Shown: positions 33,708 to 42,051 of the stretch, piece by piece | Layout of the letters: every line of letters starts with the position of its first letter | How positions within the stretch are numbered: the first letter of the stretch is position 1 | NCBI RefSeq assembly: GCF_026891035.1 | Contig: NZ_JAPTGG010000001.1 | Location: 248,001 to 312,000, forward strand | Reading direction: 5' to 3' | DNA length: 64,000 bases | From: Dasania phycosphaerae | GTDB taxonomy: Bacteria; Pseudomonadota; Gammaproteobacteria; Pseudomonadales; Dasaniaceae | Position numbers and translations under genes: made by a program | The notes under the pieces: model-generated | What the model was told of the DNA's origin: nothing | The model's database searches: none | Seen by the model: only the letters and a program-made list of their open reading frames with translations

Positions 33708-34709
33708 TTATACTTCTGCATGCTTATGCATTTCTGAGATTTCGCTGACCGACAAAAACACGGGGTTTTGACCAGAATCGTAAGAAAAGCCCTCTTCTAC
33801 TTTACTACCTACCTCACCAGCATTATTAAAACAATAATCGACCTCGCTATCAGCAAATTTAATACTGGGAGTGATCACATAATGATCATCAAACTCTATT
33901 GTCCTATACGAATCATCCTTGGGCACCATTTTTTCATGCAGCTTTTCACCTGGGCGTATACCTATAATTTCATGCGGCAATTCAGGCGCAATGGCTTTTG
34001 CTAAGTCCACCACGTTGATTGAGGGTATTTTTGGCACAAATATCTCGCCCCCATACATCCTTTCAAAGGACTTTAAAACCAGATCCACCCCCTGCTGAAG
34101 GGTAATCCAAAAGCGAGTCATGCGTATATCGGTTATAGGCAAGGCAGCCACATCATCAGCGACTAACTGCTTAAAAAAAGGAACTACTGAACCGCGAGAA
34201 CCCACCACATTACCGTAACGAACGACCGAAAAACGGGGGAACTTTGCCCCCACCATATTATTAGCTGCAACAAACAACTTGTCGGATGCCAACTTTGTAG
34301 CACCATAGAGATTAATAGGGCTAGCCGCCTTATCAGTAGATAGTGCAATGACCTTTTTAACCTTGTTATAAATGGCGGCATGTATCACATTTTCAGCACC
34401 ATTAATATTGGTGCGTATACACTCCGTAGGGTTATATTCCGCAGCAGGCACCTGCTTTAGTGCGGCAGCGTGAATAATATAGTCAACCCCATTACAAGCC
34501 TGGGTAATACGCTCTTTATCACGAACATCACCTATAAAATAACGCATACAAGTATCATTGTATGTCTGCTCCATCTCATACTGCTTAAGCTCATCACGCG
34601 AATAAATAATTAATCGGCTAGGCTTGTAATTTTCAAGAATAGTTTTGACATAGCGCTTACCGAAAGAGCCCGTACCACCGGTAATCAATATAGACTTATC
34701 ATTAAACAT
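33708..34709 (-). CDS. pseB: UDP-N-acetylglucosamine 4,6-dehydratase (inverting)
   Basis: The first enzyme of pseudaminic acid synthesis, forming a UDP-4-keto-6-deoxy-AltNAc-type intermediate. The 333 residues match PseB/FlaA1: NADP motif GGTGSFG (11-17), AAALKQVPAAEYNP (81-94), and the catalytic set D126/K127/Y135 with K139 (STDKAASPINLYGATK). RMTRFWITL and GEIFVPKIPS are also characteristic. It is the promoter-proximal gene of the eleven-gene minus-strand operon. The usual second gene, pseC, is absent; an aldo/keto reductase and an aminotransferase fusion follow instead. Confidence 0.94.
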   Translation of the reverse strand: MFNDKSILITGGTGSFGKRYVKTILENYKPSRLIIYSRDELKQYEMEQTYNDTCMRYFIGDVRDKERITQACNGVDYIIHAAALKQVPAAEYNPTECIRTNINGAENVIHAAIYNKVKKVIALSTDKAASPINLYGATKLASDKLFVAANNMVGAKFPRFSVVRYGNVVGSRGSVVPFFKQLVADDVAALPITDIRMTRFWITLQQGVDLVLKSFERMYGGEIFVPKIPSINVVDLAKAIAPELPHEIIGIRPGEKLHEKMVPKDDSYRTIEFDDHYVITPSIKFADSEVDYCFNNAGEVGSKVEEGFSYDSGQNPVFLSVSEISEMHKHAEV

Positions 34710-34824
34710 TATTCATTCCCACAAACAGCTACCCGCCAATAGATTGGCTAAAAACATCAACTATATAGTATATATGCAGGAATCACGCCATAAAAAGCAG
34801 TGGCAACGCTAAAATACGGGCAAT

Positions 34825-34850
34825 AAAAAGCCGCCCATATTAAGGCGGCT
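34825..34850 (-). terminator. Rho-independent terminator of fliS
   Basis: A 7-bp stem AGCCGCC/GGCGGCT with an 8-base loop is followed on the minus strand by five T residues. It lies between fliS and the pseB operon, so the operon needs its own promoter. Confidence 0.85.
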
Positions 34851-34877
34851 CAGCTAGATAACAACAATGAGTGACTT

Positions 34878-35267
34878 TTAAGCAACCTCAGCCGCAATTC
34901 CATCCCAGCCAGACTTGATTGTTCTTAACAGCTTTATGGCCTCGTCTATCTTACGCTCATCATTATCAGCATTACCACGCATCAAACACTGCACCATATA
35001 GTCATATAAACTCGCCAAATTCTCTGGCAAGCCCCCTTCTACATCCATATTCAAGCTGTCACTTAAACCACCAATAATAGAGATAGCCTTACCCAATGAC
35101 ACCCCTTTTTGAGCAATATCACCGCGTAACATAGCTCCCTTACCCTCTGCCATACGCTGAAGCCCACCCTCCATTAAAAGCTGAATCAAACGATGCGGAG
35201 AAACCCCAGAAACGGCCTCCTGATTGCTCACTTTTTGGTATTGATTAAGCCCTTTTTTTAAAGACAT
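34878..35267 (-). CDS. fliS: Flagellin export chaperone FliS
   Basis: A 129-residue helical chaperone that caps the flagellin C-terminus before export. The start MSLKKGLNQYQKVSNQEAVS, the first-helix HRLIQLLMEGGLQRMAEGKGAM, and YDYMVQCLMRGNADND are standard FliS features. It is transcribed away from the flagellin genes on the opposite strand, an unusual placement because fliS normally follows fliD. A terminator follows, and a likely sigma-28 promoter precedes it. Confidence 0.92.
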   Translation of the reverse strand: MSLKKGLNQYQKVSNQEAVSGVSPHRLIQLLMEGGLQRMAEGKGAMLRGDIAQKGVSLGKAISIIGGLSDSLNMDVEGGLPENLASLYDYMVQCLMRGNADNDERKIDEAIKLLRTIKSGWDGIAAEVA

Positions 35268-35342
35268 CTTATCCCCCTTATTTGCTGACTTTTAATTGCC
35301 ACACAAGCAAATACCTTAAACCAGCTTTACGCCTTAAAAACT

Positions 35343-35369
35343 ATAGCGGCAGAGAATAGAAAAGCATTA
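35343..35369 (-). promoter_or_regulatory. Candidate sigma-28 promoter of fliS
   Basis: On the minus strand TAATGCTT and GCCGCTAT are 11 bases apart, six of eight matches each to TAAAGTTT-N11-GCCGATAA. The predicted start lies about 70 bases before fliS. A perfect TAAAGTTT lies 11 bases further upstream, at twice the proper spacing. Confidence 0.45.
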
Positions 35370-35512
35370 GTTAAACTTTATTTATCTATGAAAAAAATCC
35401 ATTTTCATTTTTTAAGCCATACACAAAAACCACTCAAATAAAATAAAAGCCTCACAAAACAACAACTTAAGAAACAAAACGCTGCCAATATGATTTTTTT
35501 TATTAAAAAAGC

Positions 35513-35539
35513 TCAAGTATCCAAATGCAACGCCGTTAA
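35513..35539 (+). promoter_or_regulatory. Sigma-28 promoter of flagellin gene 1
   Basis: TCAAGTAT, 11 bases, GCCGTTAA. The -35 and -10 each fit flagellar sigma-28 sites well. The -10 octamer and what follows are repeated 17 bases downstream. Confidence 0.7.
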
Positions 35540-35564
35540 ACATCTCGAGCCGTTAAACATCTCG
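35532..35564 (+). repeat. Tandem 16-bp duplication over the flagellin 1 promoter -10
   Basis: GCCGTTAAACATCTCG occurs at 35532-35547 and again at 35549-35564 with one base between copies. The first copy supplies the -10 of the sigma-28 promoter. The second displaces the start codon and could serve as a decoy or alternative -10. Confidence 0.85.
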
Positions 35565-35622
35565 CATAGCAAACACAGAAAAGCATGTGAGACCCATAAA
35601 TAATTTGTAGGAGTGACCTATC

Positions 35623-36423
35623 ATGTCACAAGTTGTAGCAACCAACATCGCGTCGATAAACGCCCAAAGAAACCTAACAAAAAGTGGGAACAGCTTAGCC
35701 ACATCACTACAACGTCTATCTTCTGGCTTGCGCATTAATAGCGCCAAAGATGATGCTGCCGGCTTACAAATTTCCAACCAATTAACTTCACAAATCCGCG
35801 GCATGACAGTGGCTGCACGAAATGCAAGTGACGGTATATCTTTGGCCCAGGTTGCCGAAGGTGCAATGGACGAAGTGACTAATATATTTCAACGCATGCG
35901 AGAACTCGCCGTACAGTCTGCCAACGGCACCAACAGCACAAATGAGCGCACCGCCCTAGATGCCGAATTCCAAGCGCTGGCTTCAGAAGTAACCCGTATA
36001 GCCTCTGGCACACGCTTCGGTAACACCACCTTATTAACAGGCAGCCTAAATACAACCCTACAGGTAGGCGACAAAGCCGGTGAAAATATAGCCATAACTA
36101 TATCCCAAGTTAGCACCGTAGGTGGCGATATACTCTCTTCAGCTAATGCCGCTACAGCGATGTCAGTACTCACTATCGCCATTCAAACGGTCGACGGACA
36201 GCGCGGTAAGCTAGGCGCCATACAAAACCGACTTGAATCAACGATTGCGAACTCCAATAGCATTATTGAAAACGCCTCCGCCGCTCGCTCCAGAATACGA
36301 GATGCGGACTTTGCTGTAGAGACCGCCAACCTCACCAGAGCGCAAATCTTGCAGCAAGCTGGCACCTCAGTACTATCTCAGGCCAATGCCATACCGCAGG
36401 GAGTATTGTCACTACTGCAATAA
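35623..36423 (+). CDS. fliC1: Flagellin (copy 1 of 3)
   Basis: A 266-residue filament subunit made only of the conserved D0/D1 parts. The N-terminal SLQRLSSGLRINSAKDDAAG and C-terminal AVETANLTRAQILQQAG regions are joined by about 50 residues without D2/D3. It differs from the two other copies mainly at residues about 140-185 (SQVSTVGGDILSSANAAT). A GGAGTGACCTATC Shine-Dalgarno region precedes the ATG. It has its own sigma-28 promoter and is the first of three tandem genes. Ser/Thr residues in the middle are possible glycan sites. Confidence 0.95.
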   Translation: MSQVVATNIASINAQRNLTKSGNSLATSLQRLSSGLRINSAKDDAAGLQISNQLTSQIRGMTVAARNASDGISLAQVAEGAMDEVTNIFQRMRELAVQSANGTNSTNERTALDAEFQALASEVTRIASGTRFGNTTLLTGSLNTTLQVGDKAGENIAITISQVSTVGGDILSSANAATAMSVLTIAIQTVDGQRGKLGAIQNRLESTIANSNSIIENASAARSRIRDADFAVETANLTRAQILQQAGTSVLSQANAIPQGVLSLLQ

Positions 36424-36445
36424 AAGAAGGCAGAGGGCAAAGAAA

Positions 36446-36465
36446 GGCGCAGATTCTCCTGCGCC
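36446..36465 (+). terminator. Hairpin after flagellin 1
   Basis: A 7-bp stem GGCGCAG/CTGCGCC with a 6-base loop, 23 bases after the stop. There is no T-run, so it may stabilise the mRNA rather than terminate it. Confidence 0.4.
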
Positions 36466-36628
36466 GCCACCCACAGCAACAGCGAATAAGTAACCCAGAG
36501 GGGATTTTCCTCACCATAAAGTGAATTAATGGCCGCATACTTAGCCGTAATGCAAAATTAAAACTCTTTTAAAAACAGCCCTTTAGGGCAAAAAACAACC
36601 ACAACAAGAAAGGATTCAGAAAAAATAC

Positions 36629-36655
36629 TAAAGCAAGACTAAATTCTGCCGATAT
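36629..36655 (+). promoter_or_regulatory. Sigma-28 promoter of flagellin gene 2
   Basis: TAAAGCAA, 11 bases, GCCGATAT. The -10 matches seven of eight and the -35 core TAAAG is exact. It lies about 70 bases before the ATG at 36726. Confidence 0.82.
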
Positions 36656-36725
36656 TAAGGGTGTACGAGAGAGATTATTTTCACTTAGCCAGTGAAATAG
36701 ACAAGCTAATTTAGGAGTGACCGTC

Positions 36726-37526
36726 ATGGCACAAGTCGTAGCAACCAACGTAGCATCGCTAAATGCACAACGTAATTTAACAAAAAGTGGCAACAGCTTA
36801 GCTACTTCCTTGCAACGCCTCTCATCTGGCTTGCGCATTAATAGTGCCAAGGATGATGCGGCGGGCCTACAAATATCCAACCAGCTAACCTCACAAATTC
36901 GTGGTATGACTGTAGCAGCTCGTAACTCGAATGATGGTATTTCATTAGCCCAAGTGGCTGAAGGTGCCATGGATGAGGTAACCAATATCTTTCAGCGCAT
37001 GCGTGAACTCGCCGTGCAATCTGCCAACGGTACCAATAGCACCAACGAACGTACCGCACTCGATGCAGAATTTCAGGCTCTAGCTTCGGAAGTAACGCGA
37101 ATTGCTAACACTACCCGCTTTGGTAATACCAATCTACTGAGTGGCGGCTTAAACACCACCCTACAAGTAGGCGATAAAGCGGGCGAAACCATAGCTATTA
37201 CCATATCGATAGTTTCAACTGTAGGTGGCGATCTTTTAACCTCTGCAGCAGCCAGTACTGCGATGGACGCGCTTACTACCGCAATACAAACCGTTGACGG
37301 CCAGCGCGGTAAGCTAGGTGCTATTCAAAACCGCTTAGAATCTACTATTGCTAACACTAACAGCATTATTGAAAACGCATCAGCCGCGCGTTCACGTATA
37401 CGTGATGCCGACTTTGCCGTAGAAACAGCAAACCTAACTAGAGCACAAATACTACAGCAAGCCGGTACTTCGGTATTGTCGCAGGCCAATGCCATACCGC
37501 AAGGTGTGCTATCTCTGCTGCAGTAA
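36726..37526 (+). CDS. fliC2: Flagellin (copy 2 of 3)
   Basis: 266 residues, D0/D1 only. I choose ATG 36726 over the in-frame GTG at 36717 because MAQVVATN aligns with the other copies and AGGAG lies eight bases before the ATG. The first 120 residues are nearly identical to copies 1 and 3. The centre (ISIVSTVGGDLLTSAAASTAM) differs. A sigma-28 promoter lies directly upstream. Copy 3 follows after 82 bases without a recognisable promoter of its own, so the two may share a transcript. Confidence 0.95.
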   Translation: MAQVVATNVASLNAQRNLTKSGNSLATSLQRLSSGLRINSAKDDAAGLQISNQLTSQIRGMTVAARNSNDGISLAQVAEGAMDEVTNIFQRMRELAVQSANGTNSTNERTALDAEFQALASEVTRIANTTRFGNTNLLSGGLNTTLQVGDKAGETIAITISIVSTVGGDLLTSAAASTAMDALTTAIQTVDGQRGKLGAIQNRLESTIANTNSIIENASAARSRIRDADFAVETANLTRAQILQQAGTSVLSQANAIPQGVLSLLQ

Positions 37527-37608
37527 TAGAACTAAGTATTATAATCATTCGTAGTTATATACCTGTACCTGCTGCAACAATCGCAGGACAGGCTAAAGGA
37601 GAGTACTC

Positions 37609-38409
37609 ATGGCACAAGTTGTAGCAACCAATGTTGCATCACTTAATGCTCAGCGCAACTTAACAAAAAGCGGTAACAGTCTAGCGACCTCGTTACAGCG
37701 CCTATCATCAGGCCTACGTATTAACAGTGCCAAAGATGATGCCGCCGGCCTACAAATATCAAACCAGCTAACCTCGCAAATTCGTGGTATGACAGTAGCT
37801 GCACGCAACTCCAATGACGGTATCTCACTAGCCCAGGTTGCTGAAGGCGCCATGGATGAGGTAACCAACATTTTTCAGCGTATGCGTGAATTAGCAGTAC
37901 AGGCTGCTAACGGCACCAATAGCACCAATGAGCGCACAGCCTTGAATGCCGAATACGCTGCCTTGGCCTCAGAGGTCGACCGTATCGCCAGCACAACACG
38001 CTTTGGTAACACCAACCTACTCACCGGCAGCTTAGACACCACCCTGCAAGTAGGTGACAAAGCAGGCGAAACTATAGCCCTAAGTATTGCAGCTATTGCT
38101 AATGTTGGTGGTAGCCTAGGCACTTCAGCTGCTGCTGCAACGGCTATGACCTCACTAACAGCTGCTATACAGGCTATTGATGCTCAACGCGGTAAACTAG
38201 GTGCTATTCAAAACCGCTTAGAATCCACTATTGCTAACACCAATAGCATTATTGAAAACGCGTCAGCCGCTCGCTCACGTATACGTGATGCCGACTTTGC
38301 GGTAGAAACAGCCAATCTAACCCGTGCCCAGATCTTGCAACAAGCCGGCACATCTGTGTTGTCGCAAGCTAATGCTATTCCACAGGGAGTACTCTCTCTG
38401 CTACAGTAA
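37609..38409 (+). CDS. fliC3: Flagellin (copy 3 of 3)
   Basis: 266 residues with the same minimal D0/D1 architecture and AAGGAG before the ATG. It is very close to copy 2 in the N- and C-terminal thirds. It diverges in the centre (LSIAAIANVGGSLGTSAAAA) and has VQAANGTNSTNERTALNAEY where the others have VQSANG and ALDAEF. It probably belongs to the flagellin 2 transcript. A perfect 10-bp hairpin follows, then flaG. Confidence 0.95.
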   Translation: MAQVVATNVASLNAQRNLTKSGNSLATSLQRLSSGLRINSAKDDAAGLQISNQLTSQIRGMTVAARNSNDGISLAQVAEGAMDEVTNIFQRMRELAVQAANGTNSTNERTALNAEYAALASEVDRIASTTRFGNTNLLTGSLDTTLQVGDKAGETIALSIAAIANVGGSLGTSAAAATAMTSLTAAIQAIDAQRGKLGAIQNRLESTIANTNSIIENASAARSRIRDADFAVETANLTRAQILQQAGTSVLSQANAIPQGVLSLLQ

Positions 38410-38425
38410 CGCAATGGATCAGCTC

Positions 38426-38449
38426 CTCGCTAGGCTAACGCCTAGCGAG
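38426..38449 (+). terminator. Strong hairpin between flagellin 3 and flaG
   Basis: A perfect 10-bp stem CTCGCTAGGC/GCCTAGCGAG with a TAAC loop and no T-run. It probably protects the flagellin mRNA 3' end or reduces read-through into flaG-fliD. Confidence 0.5.
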
Positions 38450-38471
38450 ACTTAATGAAGTGAGAAACACC

Positions 38472-38870
38472 ATGACAACCAGCATCACAAACTTGTCAGA
38501 TAGGTTCTCCGATACCACTCAAGTAACACAAAAATCGGAATCCGCCTCGCAACAGGACGCTGTGCGGAAGCGGGCAATAGCTGCCGAACAAAAAAACATC
38601 CCAGACCCCAGCACTAACCTTAAGAATGTTTCGGAACCTACCAGCCAAGCCGAAATTGAGGCCGTTCTGGAAAAACTTAATCTTGCGGTAGAAAACATCC
38701 AGAGAGGCTTAAACTTCAGAATTGATGAAAGCCACGACGGTGTTATCATCAAGGTTATCGATCAGGCAACTAAAGAAACTATTAGACAAATCCCTTCCGA
38801 AGAAATGCTAAGAATCTATGAGCGTCTTGAAGAAGTTAACAGTCTCTTATTTGATGATATTAAAGTATAA
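38472..38870 (+). CDS. flaG: FlaG family flagellar protein
   Basis: 132 residues from the ATG at 38472; a GTG at 38460 would add four residues. The C-terminal half (AVENIQRGLNFRIDES, then VIDQATKETIRQIPSEEML) is the FlaG domain. The N-terminal third is polar and disordered. FlaG affects filament length in Pseudomonas and Vibrio and normally lies between flagellin and fliD, as here. fliD begins 70 bases on. Confidence 0.9.
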   Translation: MTTSITNLSDRFSDTTQVTQKSESASQQDAVRKRAIAAEQKNIPDPSTNLKNVSEPTSQAEIEAVLEKLNLAVENIQRGLNFRIDESHDGVIIKVIDQATKETIRQIPSEEMLRIYERLEEVNSLLFDDIKV

Positions 38871-38940
38871 TCGCACATACGGCCTCTAAGTACCTTCTTA
38901 TTGGCCTCTATCTCTAACGGAAGCAGCAAGGAGTAACAAC

Positions 38941-40296
38941 GTGGCAATTACTGCGTCAGGCATAGGCTCCGGTATAGACATACACGGACTAGTAGCCCAG
39001 TTAGTGGATTCAGAACGCGCGCGCCCAGAGCAATTGCTTGACGATAGAGCCAGCACACTTAATAGCCAAATATCCGCCCTTGGCCAACTAAAAAGCTCTA
39101 TTTCTACTTTTCAAAAAAGCTTAGCTACCCTTACTGACCCCGCCGCATTTATTATCTATAGCGGCAGCTCCAGCAATGAAAGCGTTGCCACCCTATCTAC
39201 TGACGACAGCGCACAACCCGGCACTTTTAACATCAATGTCACACAAATAGCTAAAGCCCACAAATCCAGCTCGACTTTAATGGCCAATGCAAACGCATTT
39301 GAAGTTGGTACCGGCGACCTCACTATAGAAAACGCCAATGGCGACAGTTTCACACTGACGTTTGCAGGCGGCGGCGATAACACCCTCAATGCTATGCGGG
39401 ACGCCATAAATGACGCCTCAGATAATTTCGGCGTAACTGCGACAGTTATCAATATTGACGATGGTATGGGGGGAAGTGGCAGCAAACTAGTCATCACCGC
39501 GAATGAGACAGGCACGGATAACAGCTTAACGTTTACCTCCGACCCTGGGCTGGGAATGAGCACCGTCACCCCCGCCGCCAATGCCATTGTTGAAATTGAC
39601 GGCAGCAGTAATGTATACAACAGCCAATCAAATACCATAACCGGCGCCATTGATGGCATTAGTATTGAAGCAAAAACACTAGGCACTACCACTATCAGCG
39701 TTGCTACTGATCAAGATGCCATCATTGAAAGTGTTGAAGAATTTATCGAAGCCTATAACACAATGCGCGGTGTATTTAACATCCAAGCTTCCTATAATAA
39801 CGGTTCTCCCGGGGCTTTATACAGTGACTCCACGGTAAGAAGTCTTAACTCACAAATTACCAGCATAATTTCTGATACAGTACCCTCGGCTACCAGTGCA
39901 TTTAACTCCTTATCGTCACTAGGTATAACCACTAATGAGAATGGTGAGCTTTCGCTAAACAGCAGTAATTTGAAAAAAGCTTTAGATAATGATTTTGATG
40001 CAGTGTCTGTTGTTCTTACTGCTACAGACGGCATAACTGCTCGCCTGGATAACACTGTGGATGAGTATGTGAAATTCCAAGGCCTGTTCGATAATAAAAA
40101 TGAGTCCTACAATACCCGTTTAGGCCTCATTGACGACGCAAGAGCACGATTAGACTATCGCATTGGTAAACTGGAGGCACGCCTAACTGCGCAATTTATC
40201 GCAATGGATGGACTGCTAGCCACCCTGAACACTACAGGTAGCTTTTTAACACAACAGCTCGCCAATCTCCCCGGTGTAGTAAAATCAAGCTCTTAA
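38941..40296 (+). CDS. fliD: Flagellar filament cap protein FliD
   Basis: A 451-residue HAP2 protein that caps the growing filament and assists flagellin folding. It starts at GTG behind AAGGAG. The N-terminal SGIDIHGLVAQLVDSERARP is the FliD_N signature. The middle (about 70-330) is beta-rich with many Ser/Thr/Asp. The C-terminal helix (LDYRIGKLEARLTAQFIAMD, then TTGSFLTQQL) is the FliD_C end. It lies between flaG and a fliT-like gene. Confidence 0.93.
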   Translation: MAITASGIGSGIDIHGLVAQLVDSERARPEQLLDDRASTLNSQISALGQLKSSISTFQKSLATLTDPAAFIIYSGSSSNESVATLSTDDSAQPGTFNINVTQIAKAHKSSSTLMANANAFEVGTGDLTIENANGDSFTLTFAGGGDNTLNAMRDAINDASDNFGVTATVINIDDGMGGSGSKLVITANETGTDNSLTFTSDPGLGMSTVTPAANAIVEIDGSSNVYNSQSNTITGAIDGISIEAKTLGTTTISVATDQDAIIESVEEFIEAYNTMRGVFNIQASYNNGSPGALYSDSTVRSLNSQITSIISDTVPSATSAFNSLSSLGITTNENGELSLNSSNLKKALDNDFDAVSVVLTATDGITARLDNTVDEYVKFQGLFDNKNESYNTRLGLIDDARARLDYRIGKLEARLTAQFIAMDGLLATLNTTGSFLTQQLANLPGVVKSSS

Positions 40297-40333
40297 CCTT
40301 AGATAGATCCCGTAACCAGCATCCCTACATTTA

Positions 40334-40657
40334 ATGAAAGTTAATAAGCCTTTAAAAAAACTTCATCAAGCCACTGCAATTAGTGAAGAAATTTTACACG
40401 CATTGAAAAACGGCGATTCAAATCAGGCTAATAGTCTTGCCGAGTTACGACTATCACTAATACAAAGCATTTCTTTTAGCGATTTATTACAATCACACCC
40501 CAAAGAAGCCCCACTTGCCATAGAGCAATTCGAAAAAAGTAATCATCGCCTCATTGAAACAAGTAACAACATAAAATTGGCCATCAGCGATGAAATTAAA
40601 AAAGTTAAAAAAAGTCTCACTGGAGCCAAAATATATAACGAAATTAACAAGCAATAA
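40334..40657 (+). CDS. Small helical FliT-like protein
   Basis: A 107-residue, all-helical, lysine-rich protein directly after fliD. The pattern ALKNGDSNQANSLAELRLSLIQSI (about 24-47) resembles the first helices of FliT/FlgN-type export chaperones, and its location is that of fliT. Similarity is too weak for a firm name. It may chaperone FliD. Confidence 0.6.
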   Translation: MKVNKPLKKLHQATAISEEILHALKNGDSNQANSLAELRLSLIQSISFSDLLQSHPKEAPLAIEQFEKSNHRLIETSNNIKLAISDEIKKVKKSLTGAKIYNEINKQ

Positions 40658-40767
40658 CCTTATAAAATAGCAAACAAAGCTCTCAGCCAAAAAAATCACA
40701 TACTAGATTTGTCCATCAGCATAACTTACCCTTAAAGCTAAATACCACGAAATGACCGACGATTTAT

Positions 40768-42051
40768 ATGGCTGACGACTTCCACAATATTAGCATCATC
40801 GCTCAACGCTGGCCGTCGCTAGCAAAAACCCTCAATCAGCAAGATATTTCTTGTCTAAATGCCAGCCTAGTTAAAGGCAGAGAAGAAACGATCAGCATTG
40901 ACGGCATACAACTAAGCAGCCGACACAATCGAGCCACAGAAGCTCAGCTACTAGTAAGCCAAATACCTGATGACGCAGAAGTCATCAACCTTTACGGCAC
41001 AGCCCTAGGCGACCTTCAACAAGCTATTTTACAGCGTAAAAACATACGGCTACTACGAGTATTCATACTCAACGAAGCAGTATTTTCATTGGTATTAAAA
41101 CATACCGACCAGAGTAGCTGGCTAAACGATCCAAGAGTCTCATTGCAAACTCCATTAGCTAACGAAGAGGTAAAACACCCATTTATATCTATAGCCCCTG
41201 AACTTAGCCTTGCTTCAGACCAGCACTTAAAACTTCGCGATCATATTCTCAATGAAAACCAAACTAACTTTATTTATAAAAACCATATAAATAACAGCGC
41301 CTCAATTAATGAGCAGATAAACAAAAATATAGACCTCATCAAATCAGATAATGATGTGCAGTCACTCTTTAATAGCCGCAGGCATTCAAAGGCTTTCGTT
41401 ATAGGAACAGGGCCTTCACTAGAGCGCTGCTATACCTATATAAAGTCAGCATGCAAAAATGAGAATATTTTAATTATAGCTGTAGACACTGCATTCAAAG
41501 CATTAACAGCTAACAGCATAAAACCCGACATTGTTGTTACCGTCGATGAAGAAACCAACACTAATGAGCTAAGTCCTCAGCACTCTGAAGGGATTTCATT
41601 AGTTTACTTCCCAAGAACAAACATAAACGTGCTTAGCGCGTGGCGAGGAAAAAGGTATACCAGCTATTCTACCAGCCCAGCGTATAACCGCATTTCAGAA
41701 ACACACCCAAAGGGGCGACTGTATTCTGGGGGTAGTGTCATACACCCAGCAGTTGATCTTGCGGTAAAAATGGGCGCAAACTCTATCACACTATTTGGCT
41801 GTGATTTCGGATTCCATAGCAATAAAACCCACGCCGAATGGAAAGAAGGCGAGCTAGGGCTAGATTATACGAATAATCAAGGCCAGGTTAAGAATGGCTA
41901 CGGTGAGATGATTGCTACCGTGCCAAATTTTCGCAGCTATTTGTGCAATTTAGAAAACTATATCAAATTGCACCCGCACATCACATTTTACAATTCCTGT
42001 CGGTATGGAGCCCTAATTGCAGGAACAGAGTATATTGAGGCTAAGCTATGA
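40768..42051 (+). CDS. DUF115/Maf-type flagellin glycosylation protein, second copy
   Basis: 427 residues. The DUF115 domain begins at about 206 with HSKAFVIGTGPSLERCYTYI (GTGPSL 213-218) and continues IKPDIVVTVDEETNT (251-265), SGGSVIHPAVDLAVKMGA and LFGCDFGF. The first 200 residues are a separate region with little recognisable content. It is half as long as the paralogue at 19772-22279 and lacks the TPR-like tail. Its location just downstream of flagellins and fliD supports a role in filament-protein glycosylation. Confidence 0.87.
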   Translation: MADDFHNISIIAQRWPSLAKTLNQQDISCLNASLVKGREETISIDGIQLSSRHNRATEAQLLVSQIPDDAEVINLYGTALGDLQQAILQRKNIRLLRVFILNEAVFSLVLKHTDQSSWLNDPRVSLQTPLANEEVKHPFISIAPELSLASDQHLKLRDHILNENQTNFIYKNHINNSASINEQINKNIDLIKSDNDVQSLFNSRRHSKAFVIGTGPSLERCYTYIKSACKNENILIIAVDTAFKALTANSIKPDIVVTVDEETNTNELSPQHSEGISLVYFPRTNINVLSAWRGKRYTSYSTSPAYNRISETHPKGRLYSGGSVIHPAVDLAVKMGANSITLFGCDFGFHSNKTHAEWKEGELGLDYTNNQGQVKNGYGEMIATVPNFRSYLCNLENYIKLHPHITFYNSCRYGALIAGTEYIEAKL

